Positions 6,828-12,779 of a stretch of DNA of 12,779 nt are shown here, one piece after another. The notes under the pieces are model-generated. The model saw only the letters and a list, made by a program, of their open reading frames with translations. It searched no databases and had not been told where the DNA came from. The stretch is from NCBI GenBank assembly GCA_934230055.1, contig CAKQEE010000018.1, positions 1 to 12,779 on the forward strand, given 5' to 3'. The first letter of the stretch is position 1. Each line of letters starts with the position of its first letter. The position numbers were made by a program, and so were the translations under genes. This DNA comes from an uncultured Clostridia bacterium (GTDB lineage Bacteria; Bacillota; Clostridia; Christensenellales; Borkfalkiaceae).

Positions 6828-6855
6828 CATTTTTTTAAGCAAAACGCGCGGGAAG

Positions 6856-6884
6856 TTGAAATTTTTTTGCGAGAGTGATACAAT
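6856..6884 (+). promoter_or_regulatory. Promoter of the thioesterase gene
   Basis: TTGAAA (6856-6861) and TACAAT (6879-6884) are separated by 17 bases, each one mismatch from consensus. Predicted start is near 6891, giving a leader of about 36 bases. Confidence 0.75.
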
Positions 6885-6926
6885 AAACGAACATAACGAA
6901 ATAAATAATTAAACACGAGGCACAAA

Positions 6927-7454
6927 ATGAAGGTCGTTAAAAGACAATTAAACAGCAAGAGCTGTATTATTTGCGGAATGGAAAACGAAGCGGGCGTAAA
7001 AGCACCCTTTTACGAACTTGAAGACGGTTCGGTCGCGAGCAAATTTGCATTTAAGTTCATTCACCAGAGCTATCCCGAAAGAACGCACGGCGGAATGATT
7101 TCCGCGCTGCTCGACGAAGTTATGGGAAGAGCGTTATGGGTTAAAGAGCCTTCTTCTTACGCGGTCACCACGACTATGACGATAACGTTCCGCCGCCCCG
7201 TGCCGTACGGCGTAAAGGTGAAAGCGCGCGGATATATAACCCACAATTCGCCGCGGTGGTACTCCGCTAAAGGAGAAATATATTCGGAAGAAGGTCAGCT
7301 TCTTGCCGAGGGCGAAGCGCGGTATATGAAAATCGCAAACGAAAAAGCCTTTGCCGGCGTGGCGAGCGACAAAGAAGAAATGTGCTACGACCTGCCGATA
7401 GAAACGGAAGAATTCGACTTTCCCGCAATCCCCGTCGAAACGAAAAACCGCTGA
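6927..7454 (+). CDS. PaaI/4HBT-family hotdog-fold thioesterase
   Basis: Probably hydrolyses an acyl-CoA or related thioester in the cytoplasm; the substrate cannot be told from sequence. The 175-residue protein has the PaaI-type active-site segment HGGMISALLDE (54-64), in which HGG and the acidic pair D63/E64 are the conserved features, followed by the strand TTTMTITFRRPVPYG and a further strand of the hotdog sheet (GQLLAEGEARYMKI). The N-terminus has CIICGMEN (C13, C16), resembling the CFxCGxxNPxGL signature seen at the start of many members of this group. The last 35 residues are an acidic extension rich in E and D. The ATG has a GAGG site 6 bases upstream and its own promoter; a strong terminator follows, so it is monocistronic. 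It is one of only two plus-strand genes seen here. Confidence 0.88.
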   Translation: MKVVKRQLNSKSCIICGMENEAGVKAPFYELEDGSVASKFAFKFIHQSYPERTHGGMISALLDEVMGRALWVKEPSSYAVTTTMTITFRRPVPYGVKVKARGYITHNSPRWYSAKGEIYSEEGQLLAEGEARYMKIANEKAFAGVASDKEEMCYDLPIETEEFDFPAIPVETKNR

Positions 7455-7473
7455 AATAATCGAATTATATAAG

Positions 7474-7517
7474 CGTGCGCGGCGGTGCTGTGAAAAGCAC
7501 CGCCGCGCACGTTTTTT
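7474..7517 (+). terminator. Strong intrinsic terminator of the thioesterase gene
   Basis: A perfect 16-bp stem (CGTGCGCGGCGGTGCT at 7474-7489, complement at 7496-7511) with a 6-base loop GTGAAA is followed by six T. It begins 19 bases after the stop codon. The minus-strand side lacks a T run, so it acts mainly in the plus direction. Confidence 0.95.
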
Positions 7518-7541
7518 GCTCACTTAAATTCTCCGTAATAA

Positions 7542-7560
7542 AGGCTTTGACCGAAAGCCT
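7542..7560 (-). terminator. Possible weak terminator of the ABC transporter gene
   Basis: On the minus strand AGGCTTT and AAAGCCT form a 7-bp stem with a 5-base loop, starting 4 bases after the stop codon. The hairpin is followed by TTATT, a short and interrupted T run. The long GC-rich hairpin just beyond (7474-7511) would help stop transcription from this side. Confidence 0.5.
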
Positions 7561-7564
7561 GATC

Positions 7565-10096
7565 TTATTCCGACCTTAAAGCAACCACGGGGTCTTTCTT
7601 CGCCGCCGCGCGCGAAGGAATTATGCCCGAAATAAGGGTTAAACAAACGCTTATCGCCACCATAACGACAGCCGCCAAAGGATTCAGCACCGCAAGGCTT
7701 CCCGCCGTAGGCACTAACGCGGCAAGTATCAGGTTTATCGGTATGCTTAAAAGATAAGTAACGCCTATCCCTATAAGCCCCGCAAACAGACCGATAAGGA
7801 AGGTTTCCGCGTTGAACACGTTGCCGACCTCACGCTTCGCCGCGCCGAGCGCGCGTAAAACGCCTATTTCTTTCGTCCTTTCCACCACCGAAATATACGT
7901 TATTATACCTATCATAACGCTGGAAACGATAAGCGATATGGAAGTAAACGCCACGAGAACGTACGTCACCGCGCTCACCATAGTGTTAAGCATACCGAAC
8001 ATCATACTCATCATATCCGAATATGTGATTTTAATTTTATTACATTCCGTTTCGGTAATTTCTCCCGCCGAGAGCCGCTCCTCGCAAATAACGTTCCATT
8101 CGTCGATATATTTTTTTATATCTTCTTTCGCCTCGAAGCTCTTTGCGTAAACGCTTATTTTAGAAGGCGTGCTTACGCCCGCAAGCGTTCTTGCGGTAAA
8201 CGTTTCGGGTTCTACGTTACCTATCGGCGATTTTACCGTTACTGTACCGTTTTCCCTTGCCGCCGCCGCGATTTCGCTGTCGGCGTTGTCTTTAAGCACT
8301 TTGCGGGTAAGCGCGCTCGTATAAGCAAAGCCCGTGGAAAGCACTCCGTTCACGTTTTCTTTCTGACGAATTACGCCGACTATTTTAAGTTTTTCGCAAT
8401 CGCTTTTTTGCGGCGCGTTAAAGTAAAAATTATCGCCGTACTTTTTGTACATAACCGAGTTGGACGCAAGATACACTTCTTTACCGACGATTTCTTCTAT
8501 GGTAAAATCTTTTCTGTCCTCGAATTTAACGTCGTCGGTTTTCGTAACCTCTTCCGGAAGTTCTATGCGCAAATATCCGAGCAGGGCAAGCGTGATATCG
8601 CTTATACCGTTATATTCGTCTACGACGAGGGCTATCTGATTATACCCGTCTTCGTCAAAAGAAGGAAATTCGCCGTATAAAAGGTCATACTGTTCCTCGA
8701 TAAGCTCTCTGCTGTCCGGCATACGGGTTATCGTGGGAATGTACTGCCGAACGAAACTCGTATTAAGTCCCATTGCCGACAAAAGCTTTTCTTTATACTG
8801 CTTTTCGATAATATTGACAAGGGTATCCACGGACATAAACTGCGGCTCTACGCCCTCACCGCCTACTTTTATATCGGTATAAAAATAGTCGTTCATATCA
8901 AAACCGTAAGAATAAGCTATGTCGTAATACAAATTTTTGTCAAGCTTATTAAGGTACGCGGGAAATCCGTTTTCCGAAGTATCGTCAAGTTTGTTGTTAA
9001 GAAGCATTCCCGTAAGCTTATCGAACGCTTTTTCTACAAGCACGTTGTTAAATTCGGGAAACTTTTCTCCGAACTCGTTCTTTTCGAGTTTGGAAAAAGT
9101 GGATAAATCAACCGAACTTTCGCTTATCGTAAGCGGATAAGAAGCAAGCGTATCCGTCTGCATACGCGCCATATACGCCGAAAACCCGTTGGAAAGCGCA
9201 AGCACCAAAGCTACGCCGATTATTCCTATACTGCCTGCGACCGAAGTGAGTATCGTTCTTGCCTTTTTGGAAAAAAGATTTTTAAGCGACAGCGCGAACG
9301 CGGTTTTAAAACCCATTTTCGGTTTTCTTAAAGTTTTACGCGGTTTTTCTTCCTCTGCGGGAATAAACGCGTCGCTGTCGCCCTCCACTTCCCCGTCGAG
9401 AAGCTTTATAATACGCGTGGAATACCTTTGCGCAAGCTCCGGATTATGCGTAACCATAATAACGAGCCTGTCTTTCGCCACTTCTTTAAGTAGATCCATA
9501 ACCTGCACGCTCGTTTCGGTATCCAGCGCGCCCGTCGGTTCGTCCGCAAGGATAATTTCGGGGTCGTTCACGAGTGCGCGCGCAATCGCCACCCTCTGCA
9601 TCTGCCCGCCGGAAAGTTGGTTGGGTTTTTTATGCTCCTGACCTTTAAGCCCTACCCTGTCGAGCATCGATAAAGCCTTTGCTTTCCTTTCTTTTTTGGC
9701 TATGCCGGAAAGCTCTAAAGCAAGTTCCACGTTTGCAAGCACGGTCTGATGCGGTATAAGATTATAGCTTTGGAACACGAAGCCTATACAGTTGTTCCTG
9801 TATGCGTCCCAGTCTTTATCTTTATAATCTTTTGTGGATCTGCCGTCGATTATAAGGTCGCCGGCAGAATACCTGTCAAGCCCGCCGATAACGTTTAGAA
9901 GAGTGGTTTTTCCGCACCCCGAAGGTCCGAGAATGGAAACGAATTCGTTTTTACGAAAGGCAACGTTCACCCCTTTAAGTGCTTTTACCGCAAATTCGCC
10001 CTCTCCGTACACCTTTTCTATCCCGCAAAGCTTTAAGGCGCATTCGCCCCTGCCGCCCGACTTTTCCCGCATAGCTCCGCATTCCGTATTACTCAT
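7565..10096 (-). CDS. ABC transporter with ATPase fused to an FtsX/MacB-type permease
   Basis: Membrane protein of the type VII (MacB/LolCDE-like) ABC class, which drives extracytoplasmic work or export rather than classical import. Residues about 20-240 are the ATPase: Walker A GPSGCGKTT (57-65), Q-loop Q109, signature LSGGQMQR (161-168), Walker B IILADEP (181-187) and switch His217; the sequence is of the LolD/MacB type. After a linker, TM1 lies at about 281-303. An extracytoplasmic region of roughly 390 residues (about 310-700) follows, then three C-terminal membrane segments at about 705-737, 763-795 and 803-826. The conserved ERTKEIGVLRALGA loop (739-752) of FtsX permeases is present. 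The ATG has AAGGAG 9 bases upstream. The gene stands alone. Substrate is unknown: peptide export, antimicrobial-peptide resistance or lipoprotein-related roles are all possible. No MacA-like partner is seen nearby. Confidence 0.92.
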   Translation of the reverse strand: MSNTECGAMREKSGGRGECALKLCGIEKVYGEGEFAVKALKGVNVAFRKNEFVSILGPSGCGKTTLLNVIGGLDRYSAGDLIIDGRSTKDYKDKDWDAYRNNCIGFVFQSYNLIPHQTVLANVELALELSGIAKKERKAKALSMLDRVGLKGQEHKKPNQLSGGQMQRVAIARALVNDPEIILADEPTGALDTETSVQVMDLLKEVAKDRLVIMVTHNPELAQRYSTRIIKLLDGEVEGDSDAFIPAEEEKPRKTLRKPKMGFKTAFALSLKNLFSKKARTILTSVAGSIGIIGVALVLALSNGFSAYMARMQTDTLASYPLTISESSVDLSTFSKLEKNEFGEKFPEFNNVLVEKAFDKLTGMLLNNKLDDTSENGFPAYLNKLDKNLYYDIAYSYGFDMNDYFYTDIKVGGEGVEPQFMSVDTLVNIIEKQYKEKLLSAMGLNTSFVRQYIPTITRMPDSRELIEEQYDLLYGEFPSFDEDGYNQIALVVDEYNGISDITLALLGYLRIELPEEVTKTDDVKFEDRKDFTIEEIVGKEVYLASNSVMYKKYGDNFYFNAPQKSDCEKLKIVGVIRQKENVNGVLSTGFAYTSALTRKVLKDNADSEIAAAARENGTVTVKSPIGNVEPETFTARTLAGVSTPSKISVYAKSFEAKEDIKKYIDEWNVICEERLSAGEITETECNKIKITYSDMMSMMFGMLNTMVSAVTYVLVAFTSISLIVSSVMIGIITYISVVERTKEIGVLRALGAAKREVGNVFNAETFLIGLFAGLIGIGVTYLLSIPINLILAALVPTAGSLAVLNPLAAVVMVAISVCLTLISGIIPSRAAAKKDPVVALRSE

Positions 10097-10121
10097 TCTG
10101 CTTTTCTCCTTTTTTGCTTTA

Positions 10122-10142
10122 TCTATTACATTATACAGCCGC
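10122..10142 (-). promoter_or_regulatory. Likely core promoter of the ABC transporter gene
   Basis: The minus strand contains TATAATGTAATAGA, with TATAAT at 10130-10135, about 34 bases before the ATG. No good -35 hexamer is found at 16-18 bases, so the promoter may need an activator. The 21-base segment matches 6790-6810 at 20 positions, so the two may share descent or a regulator. Confidence 0.55.
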
Positions 10143-10210
10143 TTACTTAAAAGTTCCTTGAAACGGCAAGAAAAATTCCGTACGTCGCGTTTCGCTTTTT
10201 ATTTAAACTT

Positions 10211-10250
10211 AAAAAGTCGGCGCAACCGTATTTCGGTCACGCCGATTTTT
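10211..10250 (-). terminator. Intrinsic terminator of htpG
   Basis: An inverted repeat pairs TCGGCG (10217-10222) with CGCCGA (10240-10245) and, inside a 2x2 mismatch, ACCG with CGGT around a 5-base loop. The minus strand continues with five T; the plus strand also has five T, so it could work in both directions. It begins 9 bases after the htpG stop codon. Confidence 0.85.
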
Positions 10251-10258
10251 CTTTTACG

Positions 10259-12136
10259 TTATTCTATTATGTCGTTCATTGCGGAAACGAACTCGCCCAC
10301 GTCCTCCAAAGAAAGCCCTTCGAGCATTCTTGCCTGTCCGTATAAAACGAGCGCGTATTTTTTAAGCGCGTCTTTATCGTTTGCGTAAAGCTCTTCGAGT
10401 TTTGCGAGTATCTTATGCTCCGCGCTGATTTCAAGTATTTTGTCCGCCTTGACTTTTCCGTCCGCGTTCGGCATGGAATTAAACACCTTCTCCATTTCTA
10501 TGGTAACGTCGCCGCCGGAAATAAGGCATACGGGGTAGGTTTTAAGGTTAGAAGTAAGCCTTACCTCTTTAACTCTGTCGCCGAGGTCGTTTTTAATCTC
10601 TTCGAGAAGACCTTTGTATTTTTCGTTCTTTTCTTTAAGAGCTTCTTTTTCTTCCGCGGAATCGAGCGAGAAGTCCGCTTCCGAAACGGACTTGAATTTC
10701 TTGCCGTCGTATTCGCCTAAAATCTTTGCCACGAACTCGTCTACGCCGTCTTTGAAGAAGAGTATTTCGTAACCCTTTTCCTTTGCCTTTTCAATCTGCG
10801 GCAATTTGGCGATTTTTTCGTAGCTTTCGCCCGAAGCGTAGTAAATATCCGTCTGACCTTCCGCCATTCCTTCTACGTACTCTTTAAGCGAAACGAGTTT
10901 TTCTTTTCTCGAAGAATAGAACATAAGAAAGTCTTTAAGCTTATCTTTGTTCATTCCGAAGCCCGCATACACGCCGAACTTTATCGCCAGCCCGAACTCT
11001 TTGAACAGCTTTTCGTAATTCTCTCTGTCCTCTTCCATCATCTTTTTGAGTTCGGCGCTTATCTTCTTTTCTATGCCGTTCGCGATGACCTTAACCTGCC
11101 TCGACTGCTGCAAAATTTCACGCGAAATGTTCAGCGATAAATCGGAAGAATCCACCACGCCTTTAACGAAGCCGAAATAATCGGGCAAAAGTTCTTCGCA
11201 CTTTTCCATTATCATAACGCCGTTGCAATATAACTTCAAGCCCTTTTTATAGTCTTTGGAATAATAATCGAAAGGCGCGCGCGACGGGAAGAAAAGAAGC
11301 GAATCGAAATTCACAGCTCCTTCTATTTTGGAATAAACGCTGCGAAGCGGATTTTCAAAATCGTGGAATTCCGTCTTGTAAAACTCGTTCAAATCTTCGT
11401 CCTTAACTTCCGATTTCGGCTTTTTCCAGACGGGTACCATACTGTTAAGCGTTTCCGTTTCGGTAACTTCTTCGTATTCGGGTTTATCTTCGGGCGAACC
11501 CTCTTTCTTTCTCGAATGAGTAACCTCCGTTTCTATGGGGTAGCGGATATAGTCCGAATAAGTCTTTACGAGCGAAGAAATTTTATATTCTTTAAGATAA
11601 TCGGAATACTTGAAGTCTTCCGTATCGGGCTTTAAGGTAAGCACTATTTTAGTACCCGCTCCGTCCTTTTCCGTTTCGGTCACGGTGTAGCCCTCCGCGC
11701 CCTCGCTTTCCCATTTATACGCCTTATCCGATTTATAAGCCCTGGTATAAACCTCTATTTTATCCGCAACCATAAAAGCCGAATAAAAACCTACGCCGAA
11801 CTGACCGATAAGCTCTTCCTCCGTCTTGTCGGCGTTCTCTTTTTTAAAAGCGAGCGTACCCGATTCCGCAATCGTGCCGAGATTCTTTTCAAGCTCCTCT
11901 TCGGTCATACCTATACCGTTATCTTCTATGGTCAAAGTCCTCGCCTTTTCATCGCGGGAAATAACTATCTTAAAATCGGAATTTACCGTCGTATCGGTAA
12001 GCGATATGAATTTAAGTTTATCTATCGCGTCCGAAGCGTTGGATATAAGCTCCCTCAAAAAAATGTCTTTGTTAGTATAAATAGAGTTTATCATCAAATC
12101 GAGTATTCTTTTCGATTCGGTTTTGAATTGTTTCAT
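10259..12136 (-). CDS. htpG: Molecular chaperone HtpG (bacterial Hsp90)
   Basis: Cytoplasmic ATP-dependent homodimeric chaperone that remodels client proteins during stress. The 625-residue length is typical of HtpG. The N-terminal GHKL ATPase domain shows E29 and N33 in RELISNASDA, the DNGIGM box (72-77) and the lid/glycine motif GQFGVGFYS (111-119). The middle domain has SLNISREILQQSRQVKVI, in which R346 is the probable ATP-contacting arginine. The C-terminal dimerisation region ends at NDIIE without the MEEVD tail of eukaryotic cytosolic Hsp90, as expected. The ATG has a strong GGAGG site (12145-12149) 8 bases upstream. The gene stands alone between its own promoter with a CIRCE operator and its own terminator, which predicts HrcA-controlled heat induction. 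Confidence 0.98.
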   Translation of the reverse strand: MKQFKTESKRILDLMINSIYTNKDIFLRELISNASDAIDKLKFISLTDTTVNSDFKIVISRDEKARTLTIEDNGIGMTEEELEKNLGTIAESGTLAFKKENADKTEEELIGQFGVGFYSAFMVADKIEVYTRAYKSDKAYKWESEGAEGYTVTETEKDGAGTKIVLTLKPDTEDFKYSDYLKEYKISSLVKTYSDYIRYPIETEVTHSRKKEGSPEDKPEYEEVTETETLNSMVPVWKKPKSEVKDEDLNEFYKTEFHDFENPLRSVYSKIEGAVNFDSLLFFPSRAPFDYYSKDYKKGLKLYCNGVMIMEKCEELLPDYFGFVKGVVDSSDLSLNISREILQQSRQVKVIANGIEKKISAELKKMMEEDRENYEKLFKEFGLAIKFGVYAGFGMNKDKLKDFLMFYSSRKEKLVSLKEYVEGMAEGQTDIYYASGESYEKIAKLPQIEKAKEKGYEILFFKDGVDEFVAKILGEYDGKKFKSVSEADFSLDSAEEKEALKEKNEKYKGLLEEIKNDLGDRVKEVRLTSNLKTYPVCLISGGDVTIEMEKVFNSMPNADGKVKADKILEISAEHKILAKLEELYANDKDALKKYALVLYGQARMLEGLSLEDVGEFVSAMNDIIE

Positions 12137-12172
12137 CGTTTTTGCCTCCGAATAGTTTGCGTATTTCGTTTT

Positions 12173-12199
12173 TTAGCACTCTCTATCTTTAAGTGCTAA
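12173..12199 (-). promoter_or_regulatory. CIRCE operator (HrcA binding site) of htpG
   Basis: TTAGCACTC-N9-AAGTGCTAA on the plus strand matches the CIRCE consensus TTAGCACTC-N9-GAGTGCTAA at 17 of 18 palindrome positions with the exact 9-base spacer. It starts 4 bases downstream of the htpG -10 hexamer and covers the expected transcription start, so HrcA bound here would block htpG transcription. The hrcA gene is not in the window. Confidence 0.95.
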
Positions 12200-12203
12200 T
12201 TAT

Positions 12204-12231
12204 ATTATAGTCGGGGCAAAAAAATTGTCAA
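12204..12231 (-). promoter_or_regulatory. Housekeeping promoter of htpG
   Basis: On the minus strand TTGACA (12226-12231) and TATAAT (12204-12209) are separated by 16 bases. Both hexamers are perfect. The predicted start near 12197 falls in the CIRCE element. The use of a vegetative promoter plus CIRCE indicates repression rather than an alternative sigma factor as the control mode. Confidence 0.9.
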
Positions 12232-12299
12232 CTTATTTTATGTAAAAAGGCAAAAAATTTTAAAAGAATAATTTTCGTTGTCCGTTTCTTATGCGTCGT

Positions 12300-12328
12300 T
12301 TGACAAAGAACGGGAAAAATGTTAAACT
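12300..12328 (+). promoter_or_regulatory. Promoter of the DUF1461 membrane protein gene
   Basis: A perfect TTGACA (12300-12305) is followed after 17 bases by TAAACT (12323-12328), with TGT just before it forming an extended -10. The -10 lies in a 13-base palindrome GTTAAACTTTAAC (12321-12333), and GTTAAAC recurs at 12364-12370; this could be an operator, but the evidence is slight. Confidence 0.65.
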
Positions 12329-12391
12329 TTAACCGAAATCCTGTGCAGAGTATTTTAAGATTAGTTAAACGCAAATCTCGGAGGGCGAGAA

Positions 12392-12779
12392 GTGAAAAAT
12401 AAAGTTTTATCGACGATTTTCGGAATAGCGGTGTTCTTTTTGCTTATAACCGCCGCAATCGCCCTGCCGATTTATTTAAGGTTTTTCTATTATATGCACA
12501 TAAACGCCCTTAACCTTCCCGAGCAGGCGGGCGTAAGCTACCAAGAGATTAAAGCCGCCTACGACGAGGTTTTGAATTACCTTACCATGCCGTGGGCAAA
12601 GTTCGGAACGGGTATTTTTCCCTATACGGAAGAGGGCGCGAGCCATTTTGCGGACTGTAAAAAACTTTTCACCCTTAATTCTTCGGTGCTTATCGTTTCC
12701 GCCGCGATCACCGTTACGCTTATAATTCTCGATAAGAATAAAAAAATAAAAATACTTCGCCCCGCGGCGCTTTCACCCG
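12392..12779 (+). CDS. TIGR01906/DUF1461 family integral membrane protein, C-terminal part cut off by the window edge
   Basis: Function of this family is not established. The plus strand from a GTG at 12392-12394 gives 129 codons before the window ends. The product starts with a signal-anchor-like membrane segment (LSTIFGIAVFFLLITAAIAL), then an extracytoplasmic stretch with family landmarks: FFYYMHINALNLPEQAG, EIKAAYDEVLNYL, FGTGIFPYTEEGASHFADCK and KLF. A second membrane segment (SSVLIVSAAITVTLIIL) and a basic loop (DKNKKIKILR) follow. The GTG is chosen because a CGGAGGG ribosome binding site lies about 7 bases upstream and it places the hydrophobic segment at the N-terminus. It is transcribed divergently from htpG with its own promoter. 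Confidence 0.88.
   Translation, partial: MKNKVLSTIFGIAVFFLLITAAIALPIYLRFFYYMHINALNLPEQAGVSYQEIKAAYDEVLNYLTMPWAKFGTGIFPYTEEGASHFADCKKLFTLNSSVLIVSAAITVTLIILDKNKKIKILRPAALSP

Noticed and set aside
6887..6900. CGAACATAACGAA as a second LexA box near the thioesterase start
   Set aside because: It has a good left half (CGAAC) but no GTTC right half at the required 4-base spacing.
6505..6912. Plus-strand open frame in the intergenic region
   Set aside because: The product is a Phe/Arg-rich translation of the T-rich tract and the complement of the AbrB-like frame, it contains the thioesterase promoter, and it has no ribosome binding site.
7474..7517. The strong hairpin as a bidirectional terminator
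   Set aside because: Only the plus-strand side has a T run; on the minus strand the stem is followed by GCTTATATAATT, so efficient termination there is doubtful.
7134..7523. Minus-strand open frame opposite the thioesterase
   Set aside because: It overlaps the thioesterase and its terminator hairpin; an Arg/Phe-rich shadow product with no ribosome binding site.
1..12779. CRISPR arrays, tRNA or rRNA genes, insertion sequences, phage genes or attachment sites
   Set aside because: No regularly spaced repeats, no tRNA-like cloverleaf noticed in the gaps, no transposase or integrase motifs, and base composition is even across the genes.

Overview
The window looks like chromosomal DNA from a Gram-positive, Clostridia-like bacterium. 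The supporting signs are an rpsF-ssb ribosomal operon, uvrB and uvrA in tandem, a CIRCE heat-shock operator, a DinR/LexA-type SOS operator, consensus housekeeping-type promoters, GGAGG-type ribosome binding sites and a TIGR01906/DUF1461 membrane protein. The exact lineage cannot be fixed from the sequence alone; an uncultured gut Clostridia is a guess. There is no sign of phage, IS elements or CRISPR.

Layout, left to right. Positions 1-665 hold rpsF followed by a truncated ssb, both on the minus strand. They are driven by a near-perfect promoter (TTGACA-17-TATAAT) and preceded by a leader with two hairpins. Positions 698-6459 form one apparent minus-strand DNA-repair operon. Its transcription order is: promoter with a LexA-like box, two small overlapping genes for uncharacterised membrane-anchored winged-helix-like proteins, uvrB, uvrA. 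Positions 6460-6926 carry no intact gene. They contain an A-rich (minus strand) low-complexity tract, a SpoVT/AbrB-like reading frame that has a promoter but no usable start codon (probably a gene remnant), and back-to-back promoters.

Positions 6927-7517 are a plus-strand PaaI-type thioesterase gene ending in a very strong terminator. Positions 7565-10142 are a minus-strand gene for a large ABC transporter with its ATPase fused to an FtsX/MacB-type permease. Positions 10211-12231 are htpG (Hsp90) as a self-contained unit: promoter, CIRCE operator, gene, terminator. From 12300 a plus-strand promoter leads into a truncated DUF1461 membrane protein gene that runs off the window.

How the genes work together: UvrA and UvrB find and verify bulky DNA lesions in nucleotide excision repair, and SSB protects single-stranded DNA. 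The main novelty candidate is the pair of unknown winged-helix/transmembrane proteins. They are the first two genes behind what looks like an SOS-controlled promoter shared with uvrBA, which suggests a membrane-linked role in the DNA damage response. A second point is the CIRCE element on htpG, which predicts HrcA control of Hsp90 here.
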